This document shows, piece after piece, positions 55,932 to 64,000 of a stretch of 64,000 nucleotides of DNA. Source of the DNA: Methylocystis sp. ATCC 49242. GTDB lineage: Bacteria > Pseudomonadota > Alphaproteobacteria > Rhizobiales > Beijerinckiaceae. The notes under the pieces were generated by a model, which saw nothing but the letters and a program-made list of their open reading frames with translations, was not told the DNA's origin and did not search any database. The position numbers and the translations under genes were made by a program. The DNA is taken from positions 37,501-101,500 of the forward strand of contig NZ_KE124774.1 in NCBI RefSeq assembly GCF_000188155.2. The letters are read 5' to 3'. How positions within the stretch are numbered: the first letter of the stretch is position 1; each line of letters starts with the position of its first letter.

Positions 55932-56018
55932 CGCCTGGGGGGCGGCGGCGGGCGACGGACAGGGGCGTAGCGTATATCCTTGCCTAACGCCCGCCGCTTG
56001 CGGCTTACTGCCGCCAAC

Positions 56019-57239
56019 GTGATTCGACTTCTCCACACCGCCGACTGGCACCTGGGCGCTGCGCTGCAAGGCTGGCCGCGCGAGACCGAGCACCGCGCCG
56101 CGCTGGCGCAGCTCGTCGCCGTCGCCAGAGATCGCGCGGTCGACGCGATAGTCGTCGCCGGCGATATTTTCGACAGCCTCAACCCCTCCGCCGAGGCCCA
56201 GCGACTTTTATACGACACGCTGCGCGACCTGCGCGCCGCCTGTCCCCGCGCGGCGATCGTCCTGGTCGCCGGAAACCACGACCCCGCCGGCCGACTGGAG
56301 GCGCCGCGCGCCCTTTTCGAGATTGCCGGCGTCGCCTCGGTCGGCGTCGTCGACCGACGCGAGCGGGCGCTCGATCTCGCGGCCCATCTTTCGCCGATCA
56401 TGGACGCCACGGGCCGCGTCGGCGCGCATCTCCTTGCGCTGCCCTATCCGCGCGCGGCCGACCTTCCGCTCGCGGGGCCGGAGGTCACGGGCTCGCCCGT
56501 CGTCTGGGGCGTGCGGGAGCTTTATCGTGAGGCCGTCGCCGCCGCGCGTGCGCAGATTGGCGATGCGCCCCTGATCCTTACCGGGCACCTGCACATCGCG
56601 GGCGGGCTGGAATCCGAAGGAGCCGAGCGGCGCATTCTCGTCGGCGGCGAACATGCCGCGCCGCCGGAGATTTTTCCCACCGACGTCGCCTATGTGGCGC
56701 TCGGCCATCTGCACCGCCCGCAAGCCGTCGGCCGCGATACAATCCGCTATTCGGGTTCGCTCATCCCGATGTCGAAGACCGAAATCGACTATGACCATGG
56801 CGTCAGCATCGTCGACATCGACGACGCGGGCGGCGCGAAAATCGAACATGTCTCCTTCGCCCGCGCCGTCGCGCATCTGCGCATTCCCACCAGAGGGGCG
56901 TTGTCGCCGGGGGAAATCGAAGGCGTGCTCGTGGCGCTCGATGTGGATACGCAATCCGCGCCGGACTTGCGGCCCTTCGTTCACCTCGCCGTGAAGGTCG
57001 ACGCTCCCGCCGTCGGGCTGAAAGCGGAGATCGACGCGATCTGCGAGAAATTCCCGATCCGTCTCGTGTCGCTCAGCGTCGAGCGTCCTCAATATCAGGC
57101 GTCGCCGCAGGCCGCTCCCGTGCGTCTCGCCGAGCGTCAGCCGCTCGAACTGTTCCGCGAGGCTTTCGAACGCGCGCATGGCGTCGCGCCATCGACCGAG
57201 CATCTGCGCTGCTTCGAGCGCCTCTCGCAGGAGTCGTAG
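56019..57239 (+). CDS. sbcD: DNA repair exonuclease subunit SbcD (Mre11-like)
   Basis: Mn-dependent nuclease of the SbcCD complex, which cuts DNA hairpins and protein-blocked ends. 406 residues from the GTG at 56019: LLHTADWHLG, VVAGDIFDSLNPS, VLVAGNHDPAGRL, LTGHLHIAGG, and ALGHLHRPQ, the phosphodiesterase motifs. C-terminal capping domain follows. sbcC begins directly after the stop. Confidence 0.95.
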   Translation: MIRLLHTADWHLGAALQGWPRETEHRAALAQLVAVARDRAVDAIVVAGDIFDSLNPSAEAQRLLYDTLRDLRAACPRAAIVLVAGNHDPAGRLEAPRALFEIAGVASVGVVDRRERALDLAAHLSPIMDATGRVGAHLLALPYPRAADLPLAGPEVTGSPVVWGVRELYREAVAAARAQIGDAPLILTGHLHIAGGLESEGAERRILVGGEHAAPPEIFPTDVAYVALGHLHRPQAVGRDTIRYSGSLIPMSKTEIDYDHGVSIVDIDDAGGAKIEHVSFARAVAHLRIPTRGALSPGEIEGVLVALDVDTQSAPDLRPFVHLAVKVDAPAVGLKAEIDAICEKFPIRLVSLSVERPQYQASPQAAPVRLAERQPLELFREAFERAHGVAPSTEHLRCFERLSQES

Positions 57240-60200
57240 TTGCGAATCCTTGCGATCAGGGGCGAAAATCTCGCGAGCCTCGGCGAAAGATTTTCGATCG
57301 AACTGGAGCAGGAGCCGCTTCGTTCCGCGGGACTTTTTGCGATCACCGGCGAGACCGGCGCGGGAAAGTCGACGATCCTCGACGCGCTTTGTCTCGCCCT
57401 GTACGACGATTTTCCTCGCGCGGGCTCCCACAATCCCAAGGAGCGCGTTCTCGACGCCTCCGGAGACGCCATTCTGGCGAAGGACCCCGGAAACATTCTG
57501 CGGCGCGGCGCAGGCCGCGGTCATGCCGAAGTGGACTTCGTAGCGCGCGACGGACTCCGTTACCGCGCGCGTTGTGAACTGCGGCGCGCGCGCAACAAGG
57601 CAAGCGGCGCTTTGCAAAATCGCGGACGTAGCCTGTGGCGCATCGACGAAGACGGCGCTGTCGTCGCGACGCTCGAATCCGGCGTCGAGCCCGTCAATCG
57701 CCGCATCGTCGAACTCACGGATCTCACATTCGATCAGTTCCGCCGCACGGCGCTTCTCGCTCAGGGCGATTTCGACGCCTTTCTGCGCGCCGACGCCAAG
57801 GAGCGGGCCGAGCTTCTCGAAAAAATCACCGGCGCTGAAATCTATGGGCGCCTCTCGAAGCGCGCCTTCGATTTCGCGCGGGAGGCGCAGCAGCAGCTCG
57901 CGACGCTTGAGCAGCGCCGCGCCGACATCGGCGTCATGCCGGAGGAGGAGCGCGCGGCGACAGCCGAAGAAGCGGAGCGCGTGACGGAGCAGCGCGCTGC
58001 GCTCGCTACGGAGCGCGAAGCGACCAACGCAGCGCTGCGCCGCCACGACGTGCTCGCGCAGGCGCTGGCGAAGCTCGCGCAGGCCGAAAGCGATTGCGCT
58101 GCGGCCGCCGCGGCGTATGAGGCGGTGGGGCCGCAGCGCGCCACGCTCGCCGATCTTGCGCGCGCCGAGCCCTTGCGCGCGCCGCGCGACGATGTCGAGC
58201 GCGCTGCGAAAGCGCTCGCAGAAAAGCGCGAGGAAGCGGCGCGCGCCCTTGCGCAGGCGCATCAGGCGCAGCAGGCGCTCGACGACGCGCAGGCGCGCGA
58301 GCGCGCCGCCGGCGAGGCGCTTGCTCTGATTGAAGCGGAAATCGAGCGGCTCTCGCCAATATGGGCGCAGGCGAGCGAACTCGATTTACGCATCGCCGCG
58401 CTTGCGCAAGAGGAAGAGAAGGCGCGTCGTCTCGCACAGGAAGCGGCCGCGCGCGCAAAAGAGAAGCAGGACGAGGCGGCCAGGATTCTTGCACAAAAGG
58501 CGGAAACCGAGCGCGAGAGAGAAAAGGCGGACGCCGAATTCGCGCGCTTCGCATCCGCGCAGGCGCTGAGCGAGCGCTGGAGCGAGATCGACGAATGGCT
58601 CGGCAAACGCGCCGAAATCGCCAAAGCAAAAACTGTCGCAGGCGAACGACTGCGTGCCGCGCTTTCGGAACTGAAACGCAGCGAGGAAATGCGCGCCGCT
58701 TTCGACGCCGCGGACGAGGCCGACTGCGCCGCGCGCGATGCGCTGTTCGCGCAACTGGCCGAGCGCGGCGCGGCGCTCGGCGCGCTCGACGAGGCCGACG
58801 CGCAGCAGCGCGCGGAAGCGCTCACGCGCGCGCATGATCTGCTGCAGGCGTTGAGCGGTTGCGCGCGCGAGCATGACCGGGCAAGGGCGCAGGCGGCCGC
58901 CTCAGGCGTGGAGGTCGCGCGCTTTTCGCAGGAGACGGAAGCGCTCGCGCAACAATTGGAAAACTTGCGCCAGACGCGGGATGCGAACGCGAAGCAGAGC
59001 GAGGAGGCCGCGCGACTTGGCGAGCTCGCCGACGCGGCCGCCGATCAACATGCGCTGCGCTTGCGTGCGGCGCTGGAGGTTGGCGCGCCATGCCCCGTTT
59101 GCGGCGGGCTGGAGCATCCATTCGCGCAGGCGCAGGATGCGGCGCAGAAACTCGTTGCGGAATTGCGCGCGCGGCGCGACGCCGCGCGGCGTGCGTTGAC
59201 GCAGACGGATGCGGAAATTGCGGCGGCCTCGGCGCAGGAGGCGAAGGCGCGCGCGCTTCATGGCGACGCCGCGCGCCGTCATGCGGAGGCGGAGGCCGCG
59301 GCGGTGCGCGCGGAGCAGGATTACGGCGCGCTTCTCGCCCGGCAGCCGCATGACGCGGCGCCGTCATCGATAGAGGGCGCGTTGTCGCAGCTTGTCGCGC
59401 TCATCGAAAAAACGTCGGCCGAACGCGAAGAGATCGCGCAGAAGCTCACCGCGGCGCGTCGCCTGCGCGGCGAGCTGGATCGGCTGCGCGCGCAATATGA
59501 CGAGAAGCGCAATGCTATCGAGGCGCGCCGCGTCGATCGCGATGCTGCCGTCGCGCTCGCCCGAAACGCCGGGGAAGAGCGCGCGCGGTTTGAATCTGCA
59601 ATCTCCGGCCATGGCGAACGCATCGAGTCTCTCGATCGCTCGCTCGCGCCCTTCCTGAAGCTTTGCGATCTCGCAAGCGTCGATCTCGACCGCGATTTCG
59701 CCGGCGCGCGAGGGCGACTGGAAAAAGCCGGCGCGCATTACCGTGCGGCGAAGGACGCGCTCGAGGTTTTGGCGGCGAAGTCGTCAACTCTCGCCTTGCG
59801 CGCGGCGACTCTGGAGGCCGAAGCGCGCGGGGCGGCGGCGAGCGAGGCCGAAGCCAGGATTGCGCATGAGGAGCGCCGGCATGATCTCGCCGCGATGCGG
59901 GCCGAACGCGCACAGCTCCTCGGCGGCGAGGAGACGGCGGCTCATCGGGCGCGCTGCGAGGACCGCAATCGTTCGGCCGTAGCGGCGCGCGAGACTGCGC
60001 GTGAGGCCATGACCGAGGCCGGCAAGACGAAAGCGGCGTGCGACGAGCGCAATGGGCGTTGCGGTGACGATGTCGTGGCTGCGGAAGCCGCGCTTTCGAA
60101 AGCGCGCACGGCCTTCGCCCGAGCGCTCGAACAGACGGGTTTCGATGCGCCGGCAGCCGCGTCATTGCTCGCGCTCACGCCGGAGCAGACCGCGGCGATG

Positions 60201-60992
60201 CGAGGCGAGGTCGAGGCTGCGCTGCAAGCCCTCGCCAACTCGCAGGCCGCTGTCGCCGCAAGGCGCAAGGATGTCGAGGAAGCGCAAGCCGCCGGGCCGC
60301 CGGAGACGCCGCGCGAAGAACTTGCCGCGCATGAGGCGGCGCTCGCGCAGCAACTCGACGCGCTCGCGACCCGACTGGGCGTATTGCAGGAGAAGCTGAC
60401 GCAGGACGACAAGGCGCGCGCCCAGGCGCAGGCGCTTTGGAATGAAATCGAGGCGGCGCGGACGACGCGCAGGCTTTGGGATGAAATCAATGAAGCGATC
60501 GGCTCGGCGACGGGCGACAAGTTCCGCCGCTTTGCCCAAAGCGTGACTCTGGAGCAACTCGTCGCGCTCGCCAACCAGCGCCTCGCGCTGCTTGCTCCGC
60601 GTTACGCGCTGGAGCGTTCGGGCGACGTTGGCGCCCTCGGGTTGCAGATCGTCGACCGGGATCTTGGCGACGAGCGCCGCTCCACGCGCTCGCTCTCGGG
60701 CGGAGAGCGCTTTCTGGCGTCGCTCGCCCTGGCGTTGGCGCTGGCGGGGCTGGAGGGGCGCGACTCCTTCGTCGACACGCTCTTCATCGACGAAGGATTC
60801 GGCGCGCTGGATTCGGCGACGCTCGACGTCGCCGTCGACGCGCTGGAGAATCTGCAAGGGCAGGGACGCAAGGTCGGCGTCATCAGCCATGTCGAATCAA
60901 TGCACCAGCGGATCGCGACGAAGATCTGCGTCGAGCGACGCGGTGGCGGCGTCTCCGTCGTGCGGCTGCGCGCGCCCGGTTACGGAGCCTGA
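57240..60992 (+). CDS. sbcC: DNA repair ATPase SbcC (Rad50-like)
   Basis: 1250-residue SMC-like ATPase partner of SbcD. N-terminal Walker A TGETGAGKSTILDALCLALY, Q-loop LLAQGDFDAFLRA, long coiled coils (about 190-1050) rich in Ala/Arg/Glu, zinc hook CPVC at residues 618-621, and C-terminal signature RSLSGGERFLASLALALALAG with Walker B LFIDEGFGALD. The start is a TTG immediately after the sbcD stop, so translation is coupled. Convergent overlap of 13 bases with the MFS gene. Confidence 0.95.
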   Translation: MRILAIRGENLASLGERFSIELEQEPLRSAGLFAITGETGAGKSTILDALCLALYDDFPRAGSHNPKERVLDASGDAILAKDPGNILRRGAGRGHAEVDFVARDGLRYRARCELRRARNKASGALQNRGRSLWRIDEDGAVVATLESGVEPVNRRIVELTDLTFDQFRRTALLAQGDFDAFLRADAKERAELLEKITGAEIYGRLSKRAFDFAREAQQQLATLEQRRADIGVMPEEERAATAEEAERVTEQRAALATEREATNAALRRHDVLAQALAKLAQAESDCAAAAAAYEAVGPQRATLADLARAEPLRAPRDDVERAAKALAEKREEAARALAQAHQAQQALDDAQARERAAGEALALIEAEIERLSPIWAQASELDLRIAALAQEEEKARRLAQEAAARAKEKQDEAARILAQKAETEREREKADAEFARFASAQALSERWSEIDEWLGKRAEIAKAKTVAGERLRAALSELKRSEEMRAAFDAADEADCAARDALFAQLAERGAALGALDEADAQQRAEALTRAHDLLQALSGCAREHDRARAQAAASGVEVARFSQETEALAQQLENLRQTRDANAKQSEEAARLGELADAAADQHALRLRAALEVGAPCPVCGGLEHPFAQAQDAAQKLVAELRARRDAARRALTQTDAEIAAASAQEAKARALHGDAARRHAEAEAAAVRAEQDYGALLARQPHDAAPSSIEGALSQLVALIEKTSAEREEIAQKLTAARRLRGELDRLRAQYDEKRNAIEARRVDRDAAVALARNAGEERARFESAISGHGERIESLDRSLAPFLKLCDLASVDLDRDFAGARGRLEKAGAHYRAAKDALEVLAAKSSTLALRAATLEAEARGAAASEAEARIAHEERRHDLAAMRAERAQLLGGEETAAHRARCEDRNRSAVAARETAREAMTEAGKTKAACDERNGRCGDDVVAAEAALSKARTAFARALEQTGFDAPAAASLLALTPEQTAAMRGEVEAALQALANSQAAVAARRKDVEEAQAAGPPETPREELAAHEAALAQQLDALATRLGVLQEKLTQDDKARAQAQALWNEIEAARTTRRLWDEINEAIGSATGDKFRRFAQSVTLEQLVALANQRLALLAPRYALERSGDVGALGLQIVDRDLGDERRSTRSLSGGERFLASLALALALAGLEGRDSFVDTLFIDEGFGALDSATLDVAVDALENLQGQGRKVGVISHVESMHQRIATKICVERRGGGVSVVRLRAPGYGA

Positions 60993-62209
60993 ACGGTCGA
61001 CCGCTTTATCGCCGCCCGCGCGATCATCAGGCTGGCGACGAGGAGCAGCGCGGCGATGAAATAGCCGGCGCCGGGGAAGGCGCCGAAATAGATCGACCCC
61101 GCGAAAATTTGCGTGAAGAACAGCGGCCCCACCATTCCGGAAACGCCGCGCAGGCTGCCGAGCGCGCCTTGCAGACGCCCTTGCTCGGAGGCGCCGGCGA
61201 AGCGCGTCGCGAGACCCTGAAAGGACGGGTTCGCCATGCCCCACATGGCGATCAGCGGGGGCGCAGCCATGAAGATCGCGCCCGTCGGCGCGAAGGCGTA
61301 GGCCGCGAATCCCAGCGCGCCGCTGACGAGCGCAATGGCGAGCGTCTTCTTTTCGCCCAGACGCGCGACGGCGGGACGCACCAGGCCCCCGGAGACCACG
61401 GTCTGCGAAACGCCCACGATCGCCAGCGCCCAGCCGGTCGTGCCGGGATCCCAATTGTAGCGATACTGGGTGTAGAGCACGAAGAGCGCCGGCAGCGACT
61501 CATGCGCGAGATAGGAGAGGAACAGGGCGCCCGCGATCATCGCTAGCGCCGGCTGGCTGCGCAGGAAATGGAGCGAACCGAGCACATTGGCGCTGCGCCA
61601 GACGATCTTCGGCGTGCGCTTTTCGGGCGCCAGCGACTCCGGCAGGATGAAAAAGCCATAGAGCGCATTCGCGAGACTGAAAGCCGCCGCGGCCCAGAAG
61701 GGCAGGCGCAAGCCATAATCGCCGAGAACCCCGCCGATCGCCGGTCCAAGAATGAAGCCGACGCCGAATGCCGCGCCGATCAGGCCGAAACGGCCGGCGC
61801 GTTTCTCTGGCGGCGTGATGTCGGTGATGTAGGCGTTGGCGGTCGCCACGCTTGCGGCGGTTATTCCCGAAATGAGCCGGCCGAGGAAGAGGAAGCCGAG
61901 CGAGGGCGCCAGCGCCATGAAGATATAATCGAGGCCGAGCCCGAGATTCGACAGCAGCACCACGGGGCGCCGGCCGTAGCGGTCCGAGAGTGCGCCGAGC
62001 ACGGGCTGGAAGAGGAACTGCATCAGCGCCCAGGAGAAGCCGAAGACGCCGGTGACCGTCGCCGCCGAGCGCAAGTCGCCGCCCTCGAACTCGGCGATGA
62101 GCTTCGGCAGGACGGGGATCATCACGCCGAGCGCCAGCATGTCCAGCGCAACGGTGATGAGGATGAAGACGAACGCCGCTTCGCGCGGGCGCTTCGGCGC
62201 AAAGTTCAT
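60980..62209 (-). CDS. MFS transporter, TetA/DHA1-like drug exporter
   Basis: 409 residues from the ATG at 62209, about 12 membrane helices. Loop 2-3 motif [16 protein letters not shown] (DHA1 motif A), then helix-5 motif [18 protein letters not shown] (motif C of exporters). TetA-like by overall pattern; the substrate could be a drug or a metabolite. An in-frame upstream extension has no features and was not used. Confidence 0.88.
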   Translation of the reverse strand: MNFAPKRPREAAFVFILITVALDMLALGVMIPVLPKLIAEFEGGDLRSAATVTGVFGFSWALMQFLFQPVLGALSDRYGRRPVVLLSNLGLGLDYIFMALAPSLGFLFLGRLISGITAASVATANAYITDITPPEKRAGRFGLIGAAFGVGFILGPAIGGVLGDYGLRLPFWAAAAFSLANALYGFFILPESLAPEKRTPKIVWRSANVLGSLHFLRSQPALAMIAGALFLSYLAHESLPALFVLYTQYRYNWDPGTTGWALAIVGVSQTVVSGGLVRPAVARLGEKKTLAIALVSGALGFAAYAFAPTGAIFMAAPPLIAMWGMANPSFQGLATRFAGASEQGRLQGALGSLRGVSGMVGPLFFTQIFAGSIYFGAFPGAGYFIAALLLVASLMIARAAIKRSTVQAP

Positions 62210-62440
62210 ATGTCTGCCTTCCGACGAATGGTGGAGCTTTCCGAGTAACAGGGAACCCGCGCGGCCGGCAAGCGGAGGCGGAATTACAATCGGAGATCGC
62301 CTTTGTTTATGCATATCGGGCGCGAAAAACATGATTTCTGTTGCTGAAATGCCACCCGAATCAGAGGTATAGAAGAGAAACTGTGTCCTTGGCGCCACAT
62401 GCGCCGCCGATCGGCAGTCATAATCTATCCGAGGCAAAAA

Positions 62441-62458
62441 CTGTCACGCGTCTGTCAT
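62441..62458 (+). promoter_or_regulatory. PHO box upstream of the porin gene
   Basis: CTGTCAC-GCGT-CTGTCAT: two 7-mers spaced 11 bases apart, 13 of 14 positions matching the PhoB consensus CTGTCAT-N4-CTGTCAT, 48 bases before the porin ATG. The rest of the 297-base gap (62210-62506) holds no gene. It predicts induction of the porin in phosphate starvation. Confidence 0.85.
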
Positions 62459-62506
62459 CCAGCGTCTGTTTCTCTCGCTCCCGAGGTTTAACGGAGTCAA
62501 AAAAAC

Positions 62507-64000
62507 ATGAGGCTTGGAGTTGCACATTTCGCGCTCGCTATCGGGGCGTTTGGGCTGTTCTCGGCGACTGCGGCGACCCCCGCCGCCGCTGACACCGCCT
62601 CTGAAATCCGTGCGCTGAAGGCGCGCCTGTTGAAGCTGGAAGCCGAGGAAGCGCGCGCGAGGCGGGAGGCGAAGGCGCAGGAGAAGGCCGCTGCGGCGGC
62701 AGCGGTCGCCCAGGCGACGCGCGGCCGTTATTCGGGCGGTTCGGCGCCGGACCCGACCCAATCGCTGCAGCACTGGTACGACCGCCTCAGCCTTCGCGGC
62801 TATTCGCAGATGCGATACAACGACATTCTGAGCGGCGGGCCGTTTTACAACGACATCTCCACGCCCGGCGACAAGTCGGTCGGCCCGCGCCAGAATTTCT
62901 TCATCCGCCGCGCCCGCATCATCCTGAGCGGCGACGTCTCCGAGCATCTCTACCTCTATTTCCAGAACGACTTCGCGAGCTCGCCGTCGGGCACTTTCTC
63001 GAACTCTCCGACCTTCAATCCTCCCGGCAACTTTGCCGCGCAGCAGGTCTATTATTATTACAATCAGCCGTTCGGTCTCTTCGCCTATCCGGGCTGGAAC
63101 CAGCAGGGCAACTACAGCTCCGCGCCGGGCAATTTCGGTCAGATCCGCGACCTTTATGCGGACATCTATTTTGACAAGGACAAGGAATTCCGCGTCCGCG
63201 CCGGCCAGTCGAAGATCCCCTACGGCTTCGAAAACATGCAGTCGTCGCAGAACCGCCTCGCGCTCGACCGCGCCGACGCAATCAACAGCTGCTGCAAGGA
63301 CGAGCGCGACCTCGGTCTGTTCTTCTACTACACGCCCAAGGAAATGCGTCATCTCTTCCGGGATCTCGTGAAGAACAACCTGAAGGGCTCCGGCGACTAC
63401 GGCATGGTTGGCTTCGGCGTCTACAACGGTCAGGGCGCAAATCGCATCGAGCTCAACAAAAACACCCATCTCGTCGCGCGCTTCACTTATCCTTACGTCT
63501 TCGAAAACGGCCAGATCGTCGAAGCCAGCGTTCAGGGCTACACCGGCAAATTCGTGCCCTATACGACCGGCATCCGTCCGTCTCTCGGCATGGGAACGAA
63601 CTGGGCAGGCTTTATCCCGAGCGGTTCGCCCCTCGCGGACATCGGTTCGGGCTTTACGCCCTATGTCGATGGTTCGGGCTGGAATAATCTCGGCAATTAC
63701 AACCTCAGCTCCTGGGGAGCGAGGAACGGCTGGGGGCCCGTCGTCGCGAACGGCGGCACCGGCATTCAGGACTCTCGCGTCGCCGTCACCGGTGTGATCT
63801 ATCCGCAGCCGTTCGGCATCAGGGCGGAATGGAACTGGGGCGTCGGGCCGCAGCTGAACGAAACCCAGACCGCGATCACGAAGCGGACGCTCAACGGCGG
63901 CTATGTCGAAGCCACCTACAAATATGAGGACAAGGAGTTCGGGACGGGCACCTGGTTCCCCTTCGTGAAGTGGCAATATTATAATGGCGGCGCCAAGTTC
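62507..64000 (+). CDS. Phosphate-selective porin O/P family (partial)
   Basis: Outer-membrane trimeric porin for phosphate or pyrophosphate. 498 codons are visible and the frame is open at the right edge. Signal peptide (MRLGVAHFALAIGAF...AA), then a coiled-coil-like N-terminus (EIRALKARLLKLEAEEARAR) typical of OprP-like proteins, and barrel strands with FFIRRARIILSGDV, DIYFDKDKEFRVRAGQSKIPYGFEN and LGLFFYYTP. The ATG at 62507 follows ACGGAGTCAA. The PHO box upstream supports the role. Confidence 0.88.
   Translation, partial: MRLGVAHFALAIGAFGLFSATAATPAAADTASEIRALKARLLKLEAEEARARREAKAQEKAAAAAAVAQATRGRYSGGSAPDPTQSLQHWYDRLSLRGYSQMRYNDILSGGPFYNDISTPGDKSVGPRQNFFIRRARIILSGDVSEHLYLYFQNDFASSPSGTFSNSPTFNPPGNFAAQQVYYYYNQPFGLFAYPGWNQQGNYSSAPGNFGQIRDLYADIYFDKDKEFRVRAGQSKIPYGFENMQSSQNRLALDRADAINSCCKDERDLGLFFYYTPKEMRHLFRDLVKNNLKGSGDYGMVGFGVYNGQGANRIELNKNTHLVARFTYPYVFENGQIVEASVQGYTGKFVPYTTGIRPSLGMGTNWAGFIPSGSPLADIGSGFTPYVDGSGWNNLGNYNLSSWGARNGWGPVVANGGTGIQDSRVAVTGVIYPQPFGIRAEWNWGVGPQLNETQTAITKRTLNGGYVEATYKYEDKEFGTGTWFPFVKWQYYNGGAKF

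Noticed and set aside
54459-56093. Antisense frame of about 544 codons over the sugar transferase gene
   Set aside because: Composition artefact without a ribosome-binding site or domain; the sense strand is a clear glycosyltransferase.
62444-63976. Long antisense frame over the porin gene (about 510 codons)
   Set aside because: Same third-position GC artefact; the porin strand has signal peptide, ribosome-binding site and family motifs.
1-64000. CRISPR arrays, tRNA or rRNA genes
   Set aside because: No repeat-spacer series and no cloverleaf or rRNA-like segment was noticed on reading; a dedicated scan was not possible.

Overview
This window is a GC-rich piece of chromosome that most resembles an alphaproteobacterium of the order Hyphomicrobiales (Rhizobiales). 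The evidence is the aerobic (CobG/CobN-type) cobalamin operon, the gene order rpsB-tsf-pyrH-frr-uppS-cdsA-dxr-rseP-bamA-lpxD-fabZ-lpxA-lpxB, an S2 ribosomal protein with a long C-terminal extension, a PmtA-like lipid methyltransferase and a 6S-type RNA beside the 5-formyl-THF cyclo-ligase gene. I cannot name the genus from sequence alone; a methylotroph-like Methylocystaceae/Beijerinckiaceae member is only a guess. No rRNA, tRNA or CRISPR array was recognised.

Region by region: (1) 1-12425, minus strand: a cobalamin riboswitch leads one tightly packed operon, cbtB-cbtA-cobW-cobN-cobG-cobH-cobI-cobJ-cobL-cobE-cobM-cobB, whose genes mostly overlap by 1-17 bases; cobB runs off the left edge. cobO diverges from it. 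cobK and cobF are not here; cobT lies alone at 33.9 kb. (2) 13.3-16.0 kb: an accessory pocket with a sterol-desaturase-family membrane enzyme, an IS630-family element and a 64-residue membrane protein I cannot identify. (3) 16.3-30.8 kb: the housekeeping superoperon for translation factors, UMP kinase, isoprenoid and lipid carriers, outer-membrane protein assembly and lipid A. (4) 31-40.4 kb: amino-acid permease, photolyase, cobT, fau with a probable 6S RNA, a lipid methyltransferase, mnmA, prs and an acyl-CoA synthetase. (5) 40.5-44.7 kb: an extended IHF-alpha gene, then a three-gene set of a coiled-coil protein, a membrane protein with BON/OmpA domains and a Ras/Rab-like small GTPase, facing an orphan NarL-type response regulator. 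(6) 44.7-51.8 kb: protease inhibitor, hemN, a second desaturase paralogue, a RecD-like helicase and several uncharacterised membrane proteins. (7) 51.8-64 kb: a second IS630 copy, an HNH endonuclease, a polyprenyl-phosphate sugar-1-phosphate transferase, sbcD-sbcC, an MFS exporter, and a phosphate-selective porin preceded by a clear PHO box; the porin runs off the right edge.

The most interesting candidate for an undescribed system is the 41211-43700 module. It appears to link a cytoplasmic Ras-like GTPase to a bitopic inner-membrane protein whose cytoplasmic part may be a Roadblock/longin-like domain and whose periplasmic part ends in a peptidoglycan-binding OmpA domain. Other points worth following: the second IS copy landed in the last codons of a gene and gave it a new C-terminus; an orphan transcript with a strong terminator lies at 44.4-44.7 kb; and two desaturase paralogues lie 33 kb apart.
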